Origin: Elgaria multicarinata webbii
Taxonomy: Eukaryota > Chordata > Lepidosauria > Squamata > Anguidae
NCBI RefSeq assembly: GCF_023053635.1
Contig: NC_086188.1
Location: forward strand, 74,501 to 138,500
DNA length: 64,000 bases
Direction of reading: 5' to 3'
The notes under the pieces were generated by a model. The model had not been told where the DNA came from. It saw only the letters and a program-made list of their open reading frames with translations, and ran no database searches. Below, piece after piece: positions 1-9,840 of the stretch (the stretch's first letter is position 1; each line of letters begins with the position of its first letter). A program made the translations under genes and the position numbers.

Positions 1-550
1 CGGGTGCAAGAACAGAACCCAAGAAGTGTGGAAGGGCAGGAGAAGCTAAAGCAACTTTACGGGCATGTCATTGACACGGCAGGCTATGGAAAAGGGGACA
101 TGAGTGAATTCACTCATTACCTTTCATGCATGTCCCTCAGTAGTCCAAAAGCCCTACACACACAGCGCCTGATGTTCTACAGCACCTCCCCAAAATGTCA
201 TGACTTAGCTCTTGTAGTCGTTCTGAGAAGCTGCCCGCCTCCTGCACCTTGTCCGGGAAGGGAGGCCTTAGATTTATCCCTGGTTGAAAAGCGCCGCCCA
301 GAAGAAAGAGGAGTTGTTGAAACATCTCGTAGATCTCGGGTCGGTGGACTTCATGACAGCAGAAACAGCTTCTTTTCCTGGAAGAAACCTGGGACCCCCC
401 ACTCAGAGGCAGGAGCAAAGTACACGTACACTAAGGAAAGGGGAGCAGGGCTTCCCCAAGCACATCCTCTGCCCAGGAACCAGTTGAGATCAACATCACA
501 ACCGAGCCCATACATCCACCAGCAGCCAGCTTAATTGGCCAATGGCTGGC
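1..550 (-). repeat. Diverged alpha-type subrepeat, cut by the window edge
   Basis: This is a degenerate copy of the ~1 kb subrepeat found in the 3.8 kb array, in the opposite orientation. It shares the 'gtgcaagaacagaaccca' block and the 'catgtcattgacacgg' block, which appear reverse-complemented near 12,300-12,360. The complex therefore continues beyond the left edge. The open frame at 4-534 has no recognisable protein. Confidence 0.75.
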
Positions 551-2090
551 AGAGTGTGATGGCATCGGCCAGGGCTACTTACTGACCTAGCTGCCCTGTT
601 GAGGGCAGCTTCTCTATCATGTGGAAACACAGCCGTGGGTTTACTCACCCGATGGGTCGCCCTGTGCCAGAAGAAGGATGGGTTTGTGTGACCCTGTGGA
701 CTCTCTTGGCAGTTTTCAAGCTATCCTTCTGGGAAGACTGTCTAAAGTTGGGATGTGAAGTGGCATTTTGCAACGCTTCCACTCCTGCCTAGAATGCCCC
801 TTAGACCAAGAGGGGGTAGGGGAGAAGGGATCTGCCTTACAGCGGTATTTGACCCCCCTTGCTATTCAACATCTACATGAAACCACCAGGAGAGGATCTG
901 CAGAGGCACGGGATGCGGCATCACCCATGACACCTAGCTTCACCTCTCCTCCTCAGCTCATAGAGGTGAGCCAGTAGAAGAGTGGGCTGGATGAGGGCCA
1001 ATAACCCAGGAATCAAGCCAGACGAGATGCAAGTGTTGTTTGTGGGTGGTTCATGGATCCGGTTAAGTGACACTTGCCCTGTTCTGGAAGGGGGGATGAC
1101 AGGCTTCCTAAAGGATGAGGTCTGCCGTTTGGGGATGAGGATGGATCCATCCTCATCTGCAGAGGCACAGGCTCCCTCGGGGGCTGAGAGCACCACCTGT
1201 TCAAGGAATCCTTTTTACTTCTTAGAAGTAGTAAGTTTAACTCTTATTAAACACTTTGCGATTTTCTCTCCTGCTGCTTTTAGTTTAGTATATTTAGTTC
1301 AAGTGTTTGAATCTTGGCCAGCTTTATTCTGCCTTACTTTTATTCTGTTTTAATGTCTATTTAAAATGTTTGGTACACCATCTGGGGGGATCAGAAGTGC
1401 CGTAAAACAAAAGAAAAAGAAAAAACAGAACCAAAAAAAAATACAACTAAAATACAAAGGGAAATAAAAAAAACTGTGACTCCCGTTGAAACCCACATGA
1501 TGAAAAGCCACTCTGAGCCACTGAGGGAGCCTGTGCCTCTACGGACAACGGTGGAACCGTGACCATCCCCACCACAGACGTCACCCTTTAGGAAGTGTGT
1601 AAACCCACCCCCACCAGAACAGGGTGAACGTCACTAAGCCGGAATGATGACCCACCAGCAAACACTGCCTCTATTCTGTCTGATTTGAACCTGAGTTTAT
1701 TGGCCCTCGGTTAACGTCTCCTGGCGGTTTGATGTAGATGTTAAGAAGAATGGGAGTCAAATACAATGCTGCAGCACCCTGCAGCAAGACTTCCGTAGGA
1801 CAGAGCCATCATCCCCTAACACCTCAGTATTCTAGGCGAGAGCAGAAGCCTCGCAACACACGACTTCCCACCCCCACTCAAGACAGCCTTCCCAGATGGA
1901 GAGCATGAGAGGACCAAGGGAGTCCACGGGGTTGTAGGTCCCCTATTCTTCTGCCGGCAAAGAGAGGGGACGCCACCCCCCAACCTTCTCTTCATGCCGG
2001 TTGACCCAGGAGTAACCCCCTCCTCTAAAACAGAAACAGATGTCTCATGCTTATGACCCCCGTGGAGCTGGATCAGATAACGCTTCAAAG
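551..2090. repeat. Diverged inverted LINE-arm block (older copy)
   Basis: Two LINE fragments face each other across an AT-rich spacer. The plus-strand fragment (about 600-1,215) encodes pieces such as 'GWMRANNPGIKPDEMQVLF' and ends at 'caaggaatcctttttactt'. The minus-strand fragment (about 1,500-2,090) resembles the forward arm of the array units. The spacer (about 1,215-1,500) resembles a LINE 3' tail. The block has the architecture seen near 10.2-11.8 kb but reversed and more diverged. Confidence 0.7.
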
Positions 2091-5000
2091 ATTTTTAGGG
2101 CATTTCTAATTCTCAGTTGTTCACTACAATTACAGGGGCCCATACAGGCAATAATCCATTCACACATACAGTTTAAGGTGAAACAATCTTCTGGCCAAAA
2201 GTAGACTCATACGGACAGATGACATTGAAATGACGTTTGCCGTCATGATCTAGAACACGAACACCAGGACCGTCCCCAGCAACATGTAGGGGCGTGGCCA
2301 GTCGTGTTCCTTCTAGAACGTCCCCCTGGGGGCGGAAAAGGCAGGAACTTATTTAACGATCCATCACAGCGAGACACGCAAGAATAACTTTTTGTCTGTT
2401 ACATATCCAAACAAAACACCTGACAAACAGTACTTGCCTGACTAAAGACATCCCCCCCTTCCCCCCGTGCCTGCCTGAACCAGCTTCTCAGAGATAAAAT
2501 CCTCCCCACCCCATGGCATGCCTTTAAAGTTAGCGGAGGTAGCGGCAGCAATCCCAGTCACCGGTGGCAAAAGGGAAGAGAACAGAAGGGGTGCAAGAAC
2601 AGAACCCAAGGAGTGTGGAAGTGCAGGAGAAGCTAGAGCAACTTTACGGGCATGTCATTGACACGGCTCCCTACCAAAAGAGAGGCTGTGTGAATTCACA
2701 GGCGTACCATGTGCAAATTCATGAATGTGTGTAACCTACCCTCCTTAACTGTTTTGCCTAGCCCTCTGCTGCCTAAAAATCCCTGCACCCAAGCTTATCT
2801 TGACCTTGTATGGCACCACAAACCAGAAAAAGTAACTTAGCTTTTTACCCGATCTGACGACCTGTCCGCCTCCTGCTGTGTCAGCTAGAAAGACAGACCG
2901 TAGCCTTACTGCTGGTGAAACGCTGCCGTCCATGAGAAAGACAAGGTGTTGCAGCTACTCGTAGATCTGGGGTGGAGGACATCAGGCCTGCAGGATCCGC
3001 TTTCCTTCCGAGAAGAACCCTGTGAACCACCACCCAGGACAAGTTGCAAAATAGACGTGCAGGAAAGTCACACTACGAGTGTGACGTCCCTGCAGCTGGC
3101 TCAGACCAAGCATCAGAGGTTATGAAGGCGTTTCTATTTCTCAGGCTTTTTCTACAATCACATGCATGCAATAATCCATTCACGAATTCAGTAAAACAAA
3201 CCTTTTCACCAAAAATGGACTCGCATGGATGGGTGGTGTGGAGACGGCATTCCTCATCATGATCTGGAACATAAACGCCAGAACAATTCTCAGCGACGCA
3301 GACAGACCTGGGCCAGCCGTGATCTTTCTGGACTTTGCCTTCCAACAAAACAAGAGGAAGGTATTGAATGGCACTGCAAACCACACAAGGATACTATTTT
3401 CTTATTTCCATGCTCAAACGAATGCATGCCAAACAGTATTTCACTTCTGAAACCATCCACCCATCTCGCAGTCCACTGGCCTAAGGTGGAACCCTCTGCC
3501 CCCCACGGCACGCCCTTAAAGTTAGTGGAGCTGGTGGAATCATGGCAGCAATCCCAGTCACCGGTGGCTAATGGGAAGAGAGCCCAAGGGGTGCAAGAAC
3601 AGAACACAAGGAGTGTGGAAGTGCAGAAGATAGAGGCACTTTAAGGGCATGTCGTTGACACAGCAGGCTACCGAAAGGGGGACCTGAGTGAATTCACAGG
3701 GGTATGATACTTGAATTCATGAGTTTGATATCTACACTCGTTACCCTTGGTAACCTGAAATCCCTCTACACACACGCACACACTTCCAGACGTTCTAGAG
3801 CACCTCCCCCAAAAGTCATGACTTAGCTTTTGTAGGCGCTCTGAGAAGCCCTCTGCTTCCTGCAGTCCTGGCCGAAAAGGGAGACAATGTCGTCCATGAG
3901 AAAGACAAGGTGTGCAGCATCTCGTAGATCTCAGCCCCTGGAGTTCAGCTTCTCCAGGATTGGCTTTGAATCCTACAAAAACCCTGTGACCCACCACTCA
4001 GAGCCCAGGGCTAAATACGAATCATAGAATAGCAGAGTTGGAAGGGGCCTACAAGGCCATCGAGTCCAACCCCCTGCTCAATGCAGGAATCCACCCTAAA
4101 GCATCCACTAGCCCCCTGAAGCCAGCTCAGATCAAGCATCGAAGCTCATGAATGCAAGTTAATTACTCAGCCTTTGGCTACAACTAGAGGTGTCACCCAA
4201 TACAGTAACTGACAAATCCAATATGTGTTTTAAAAAAACCTTTTGGCTGGAACCAAACTCACAGGGATGAGTGGTGTTGAAAAGTCATTGCCTTCCGTGA
4301 TCACGAACGCAAACACCTCTACGGTCCTCAGCAAGGCATTGGGGCGTGGGCCAGTCGGGATCCTTCTGGAACTTTCCCTCCAAAAGAAGTGGGAAGAAGT
4401 TGCTGAACGACACATCACAGCAAGCATTCAAAGCTTGTGATGTACCTGAACCCAGGCCGGAGAGTATTGCCCTTCGTAAAGCCAACCAACCACCCCTTAC
4501 TGAACCAGCCTCATTCTCCCCGCCCCACGGCAGGCCTTTGAAATTAGCGGAGCTTGTGGAAGAGATTCCAGTCACCAGCGGAGAAGGGTAAAAGAGCCCA
4601 AGGGGTGCAAGAAAACAATCCATGGAGTGCGGGAGAAGCGAGAGCCACTTTCAGGGCCTGCCATTGACACAGCAGGCTACTGAAAAAGGTGCCGTGTGAA
4701 TTTGATCTTCCAGTTCATGAGCTAACAAGATCAATGCCCAGTACATTTTCATGCATAGCCTACGGTTGCCTAACATCCCTGCTCACCCATCAACTGATGT
4801 GGTCTAGCACCCACACACACAAAAACACAGAACTTAGCTGTTGCTGTCACTCTGAGAAGCTGCCCACCTCCTGCAGCCTCGGCTGGAAAGGGAGGCCTTA
4901 GATTTATCGCTGATCGAACAGGGCCATCCAGGAGAAAGGGGAGTTGTTGAAACATCATGTAGATCTTGGGTCAGTGGACTTCAGGATGGCAGAATTGGCT

Positions 5001-5170
5001 TCCTTTCCTGGAAGAAACGTGGGACACTCAGAGCAAGGGGCAAACTAGACATACACTAAGGAAAGGGGAGCAGGGCTTCCCCGAGCACATCCTCAGCCCA
5101 GGAACCAGTTGAGATCCACATCACAACCGAGCCCATCCATCCACCAGCAGCCAGCTTCATTGGCCAACAG
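2091..5170 (-). repeat. Three diverged alpha/beta subrepeats in tandem, minus orientation
   Basis: Three ~1 kb subrepeats follow one another (about 2,090-3,060, 3,060-4,020 and 4,125-5,170). Each has a 'cagtcaccggtgg/cagcgg' block, the 'gtgcaagaa(c)agaaccca' block and a variant of 'ttggccagaagattgg' in reverse. The array units at 9.8-31.7 kb have two such copies per unit, so this older segment has a different subunit count. A CR1 3' end interrupts it at 4,021-4,123. Confidence 0.7.
4021..4123 (-). mobile_element. CR1 LINE 3' end fragment
   Basis: The text 'gaatcatagaatagcagag' followed by 'ttggaaggggcctacaagg' is the reverse complement of a CR1 3' end, which terminates in ATTCTATG repeats. 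It is about 100 bp, truncated, and inserted in the diverged satellite. A second copy lies at 38,799. Confidence 0.75.
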
Positions 5171-6840
5171 CTGGCAGAGTGTGATGGCATTGGCCAGGGC
5201 TACTTGCTGACCTGTTGAAACCAGATAGACTTCTCTATCACATGGAAATGCAGCCGTGGGTTTACTCACCCGATGTGCCCGGAGAAGGATGGGTTCGTGT
5301 GACCCTGTGGACTCTCTTGGACCTCTTGGCAGCTTTCAAGCTATCCTTCTGGGAAGGCTGTCTTCAGTTGGGCTGTGAAGTTGCGTGTTGCAACACTTCC
5401 ACTCCTGCCTAGAATGCCTCTTAGAGAAAGTGGGGGTGGGAGAGAAGAGATCTGTCCTACAGCAGTATTTAACACACAACCCCCGTGCTTTTCAACATCT
5501 ACATGAAACCACCGGGAGAGCATCTTCAGGGGCGTGGGCTGAGGCATCACCCATGACACCTCGCTTCACCTCTCCTTCTCAGCTCATAGAGAAGATCCAG
5601 TGGAAGCTCTGAACCAGCGCTGGATGAGGGCCCATAAACCGAGATTCAATCCACACAGCGTAGAAATACTGTTTGTGGGCAGTTCACGGTTAAGTGACAG
5701 TCGCCCTGATCTGGAAGGGGGGTTACAGGCTTCCTAAAGGGTGAGGTCAGCCGTGTGGGGATGATGATGGATCCGTCCTCGTCTGCAGAGGCACAGGCTC
5801 CCTTGGGGGCTGAGAGCACCACCTGTTCAAGGAATCCTTTTTACTTATTAGTAGTTATTTTAATTATTATTTAACACTTAATTATTTTACTGTTTTTCTC
5901 TACCGCTGCTTTTAGTTTAGTATATTTAGTTCAATTGTTTGAATCTTGGCCTGTTTTGTTCTGTTTTAATATCTTCTTATTGTTTAAAATATTTTGTACA
6001 CTACCTGAAGACCATTCGGATGGGGGGTGATTAAAAGTGCAGTAAAACAAAAAAGGAAAGACAAAACTAAAACAAAATACAATTAAAATACAAACGAAAA
6101 CAAAAAAAACTGTGACCTCTGTTGAAACCCACGTGATAAAAACCCACTCTGGGCCGCTGAGGGAGCCTGTGCCTCTATGGACAATGATGAAACCATGACC
6201 ATCCCCACTATAGATGTCACCTTTTAGGAAGTTTGTAGGCCGCCACCCCACCAGAACACGGTGAATGTCACTAAGGCGGAATGATGAACCACCCGCAAAC
6301 AGTATGTCTGCTTTGTCTGGATTGAATCTGAGTTTACTGGCCCTCATCCAGTCCATTCTCCTGCCCGTGTGCTGGTTCAGTGGTTCAACTGCCTCACCTC
6401 TGGAAGCTGAGAAGGAGAGGCATTGGTGAGGGGTCAGCCCCTTGCCTCTGGTTAACATCTCCCAGCAGTTTGATGTCGATGTTGAGAAAAATGGGGTCAA
6501 ATACATCCCTGAGGCCCCCTGCAGCAAGACCGGTGTAGGACAGAGTCATCATCCCCAAACACCACCACCTGCAGAATTCTAGTCAGGAGCAGAAGCCTCG
6601 CAACGCACAACTTCACACCCCAACTCAAGGCAGCCTTCCCAGTCGGACAGCGTAACTGCCACCAGCGTAAGCTCCCAAGTGGTCCAAGAGAGGCCACAGC
6701 ATTGCCGGTCCTGCCTCCTTCTCCAGGCAAAGAAACAGGGACAAAAGGAGGGTTGTGAGCCCCCATCCCTCGCCTGCCACAGGCCGACCCAACAGCAACC
6801 CACCCTTCACTCAAACAGGAATTTTCAAATGCATGAACTC
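5171..6840. repeat. Second diverged inverted LINE-arm block, end of the minus-oriented cluster
   Basis: The plus-strand arm (about 5,200-5,840) includes 'tgggaaggctgtcttcagtt' and ends at 'caaggaatcctttttactta'. The spacer (about 5,840-6,130) has 'ttttgtacactacctg', a LINE-tail motif. The minus-strand arm (about 6,130-6,840) encodes 'RRMDWMRASKLRFNPDKAD'. Similarity to the satellite stops near 6,840, where 'ctagggatgtgcattg' begins. Confidence 0.7.
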
Positions 6841-7366
6841 CTTATTAGATGCACGTGTCTTGGCTAGGGATGTGCATTGCCAGGAAATCTGGTCCTTTTA
6901 AGGCTCACGGGACTTCTGAGTTGCACCCAACTCAGCTTGCTTCCATAAATCGAGCCGTGTGGTTTTATCAGGTTCAAGGGGCAGAGGGTTGGTCTTGGTC
7001 ATAATTTGACCAAGTTGGAAGTTGCACACATTACACCTGCAATTTGCACACACTTGCATAATTACAGCCTTGATTCATGAAAATTGCAGAAATTACAGCT
7101 GAAATGGACATGATTTCCAGATTACAGCCATCGCACTCGCAGATTCAGAAAAACTGGAAATCTGCTCGCTGGCCCTACTTGCTGAAGGCCACGTTAGTCT
7201 AGTTCGCCTAAGGAGGAGTGGAGTCTGGGGGGAGGGGTGGGGAAGCCAATGAACGTTTGTCAAACTCCACCCCCCTACATGCAAGTGACCGGTTGCCTAT
7301 AACCAAGCACTGAATCTACATCTCCAGCACAGCTGCACCAGGTGGAGTTCCCAACACCTTCACTGC
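6841..7366. other. Non-coding spacer, no gene recognised
   Basis: This stretch between the two orientations of the satellite has no convincing gene. Its opening 'agggatgtgcattg' resembles the ends of some non-autonomous hAT-like elements, but I cannot find a matching opposite end. Confidence 0.3.
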
Positions 7367-7600
7367 TTATTTAGTTATTTATTACATTTCTATACTGCCC
7401 AATAGCCGGAGCTCTCTGGGCGGTTCACAAAAATTAAAAACATTCAAAGTATAGAACAACAGTATAAAACCATAGTACAAAATACAATATAAAAGCTCAA
7501 CCAGATAAAAACAGCAGCAATGCAAAATTACAAATTTAAAACACCAAGTTAAAATTTATTTATACACTGTTAAAATGCTGGGAGAATAGAAAGGGTTATT
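7367..7600 (-). mobile_element. L2/CR1-type LINE 3' tail
   Basis: The sequence 'tattacatttctatactgcc' through 'agctctctgggcggttcac' is the reverse complement of the 3' tail of the LINE copy at 41,630-42,608, with the same downstream T-rich block. Only the 3' end is present, as is usual for 5'-truncated LINE copies. Confidence 0.85.
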
Positions 7601-8862
7601 GCTGGAGTTGAGCCCACTCACGCAGCTGTGGCAGATGAAAACCACTTTGCTTTCAAAGGGTCTTGCACACATTCCCCAGAGCACCCGTAAAGTCACAACT
7701 CACCCTCTAGCTGGGATCAATTGCAACAGGCTCTTCACCACCCAGGAAAGCTCCAGCAGCCGGCACAGGGGAGGAGCAAAGGAAAAGGTGTCCCTCTTTG
7801 CCACTCTCTGCCCCAGTGGACAGACTCTAACCCTCCTCCGGACTGGTGCCAAACACGAAACCCTGGTCTCACGGACTGCTGTTTGGAGAGACAGGAGCCC
7901 TCTACTGAACGGCAGGCGGGGAGACTCTCAGCCTCAAAAGGACCCGGAAGGCACCCGGTGGGACACCCCTGCTCTAAACCGTGTCAGCCCTCAGTTACAG
8001 ACCAGGGTGGAGCATACTTGACTCAGTGTCCCCAAAATGTAAGCTTGCTCCATCTACATACTTGAGAAATTTGACTTGGAAAGGGAGCAGGAGTGAAACC
8101 AGCTGAAGATGAAGCCAGAGAGGGAGCCCTCGCTGGGCAGCGCTGAAGGCACAAAGCAGCAAAGCTGCCCCAGGAAGGCTCCGCTGCCGCTTAGGGCAGG
8201 GCAGAGGCTTCTTGGCGCCTCCGAAACATTCTCCTCCTACAAGCCTCCTTTATATCCCAGCCTGCCACTGTACCCAGAAGCACAGAGCTGAAGGCAAATA
8301 AAAAGTGACACCCCCACCCTAAACTTAAGAAAAAGCAGAAAGAAACACTGAAAAAGAGCAGGCTGGCAAACGCACAGCACCCGCCTTTCCCTTGGAAGCA
8401 GCTGCAGGGAGAACGCAGCAGCAGCCCCCACCCTACCCCAAGAGAAGCCCCAGCCTTCCCATCCCCCCTCCAGTACTGATGCTTTTGGGCTCCCCCCAAC
8501 CACATGATAGGGAAGAGGCTACTAAGGGGGTCACTTTGAAAAGGAGGGAATAAAAAACAGCAGAACGAGACCTCCAGAGGGGGGAGAGTGTTCCAACTAA
8601 GCCCCATTACAAGCTCTGAAAGACAGCGAGCTGCTGCAGCCCTCGTGACTCACCTCCGGAGGCAGCTCACCTTCAGCATCTTCTGGGGCCAGCAACCACC
8701 TGCCAGCCCTAATTCCCTTTTTAAAGCCCTGAGCCAGTCAATCACATGACCCTACACACACAGAGCGGGACCCGAGTCCCTACACACAGCCCTCCGTTTG
8801 CAAAGGGGAGCTGAACGCAGCCTGCCTTTATATCTCTCCGCTGCCCTGTGATTTGGGGTGGA
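7601..8862. other. Low-repeat segment without a recognised gene
   Basis: This segment does not match the satellite. Open frames of 60-140 codons occur (7,599-8,021 plus; 8,191-8,607 minus), but none has a recognisable domain and the minus frames are low-complexity. I see no splice-site or promoter combination that supports a gene. Confidence 0.4.
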
Positions 8863-9054
8863 CACACCCTCTCATCACCACCTGTTATTGCCACTCCCTA
8901 ATTATTCAATGAAATTTTGGCCACGCCTCCAATTCACGGCTGGAGATGGAAGGGTTGGCATTAGCTGCCCTTCATTTTCAGCTGGGAATTGGAGGCGTGG
9001 CTTAAGTTTAATTGAATGATTGGGGGAGGAGTAACAGGTGGAGATGGGAGGGTG
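8863..9054. repeat. Long imperfect palindrome (fold-back/MITE-like)
   Basis: The left arm (8,863-8,934) and right arm (8,987-9,054) are reverse complements over about 70 bp. Their inner ends are 'ccacgcctccaatt' and 'aattggaggcgtgg', and their outer ends are 'cacaccctctcatc' and 'gagatgggagggtga'. The loop is about 52 bp. The structure fits a fold-back or MITE element; the family was not recognised. Confidence 0.75.
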
Positions 9055-9480
9055 AGGCCAACCCAAGGAACCTATAAAGAGCAGATTCGCCTGCAGCAAT
9101 AGTTTTGTTGGGTGTTTTGTGCGTGAAGTAGAATGCGAAAGCAGAGCCGGGCTGCCTCCGTGCCTGTCATGCATGCAAACAACAGTGAGTAGCTTCGTAG
9201 CCCCCTTAGCAGGATGGTTGTGTGGGTGGTGTCAGTGTTGTGCTTTTCTGGGCATTGGTAGAGTGAAATGCATGGGCTGTTCCTTCTTGCTTTGACAGCA
9301 TTTTTGTTACAGGGTTGCTCATGCTGTAAGATTGCTTGAGAGTAAGTAACCCTGATTGCAGTTACCTTATTTCAGGATAATACACTGAAAGGCATTTATC
9401 ATAGACATTCCTATCCAGGATTAATTCCCCCGATGTAAAATCTAGAGTGTCCATTTCCCCGGACAAGCAGACACACATTA
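9055..9480. other. Short spacer with a TATA-like box
   Basis: This is non-satellite sequence between the palindrome and the array. TATAAA lies at 9,073-9,078, an ATG at 9,133 and a donor-like 'gtgagt' at 9,185. The possible first exon would encode only 17 codons, with no recognised protein. Confidence 0.25.
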
Positions 9481-9840
9481 ACACTCGGGTGTCCGCACAC
9501 TTGGGTCCGGTTCTTGCACCCCTTGGGCTCTCTTCCCTTTGCCAGCGGTGACTGGGATTGCTGCCACTAGCTCCGGAAACTTCAAAGGCATGCCGTGAGG
9601 TGCGGAGAATTTTGTCTCTGAGGAGCCGGTTCAGGCAGGGACGTGGAGGGGGGTTGGGGATATCTTTAGGGAGGCAACTACTGTTTGTCAGGTGTTTCGT
9701 TTGGATATGAAACTGACAAAAGGGTATTCTTGCGTGTCTCGCTGTGATGGATTGTTAAATAAGTTCCTGCCTTCCTCCCCCCCCCCCACCAACAGAGAAA
9801 TTCTATGAGGAACATGACTGGCTCGCATCCCTATGTGTTG
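9481..9840 (+). repeat. Diverged left edge of the array (beta subrepeat part)
   Basis: The order matches the beta subrepeat: 'ttgggctctcttccctttgc', 'ggtgactgggattg', 'ttaaataagttcctgcc'. There are many more differences than between the inner units. It marks the decayed left edge of the plus-oriented array. Confidence 0.75.

Noticed and set aside
6841-7150. hAT-like non-autonomous transposon
   Set aside because: One end-like motif only; no matching inverted end or 8 bp duplication was found.
7599-8607. Open frames of up to 140 codons in the 7.6-8.6 kb segment
   Set aside because: No domain, no convincing splice sites, low-complexity composition on the minus strand.
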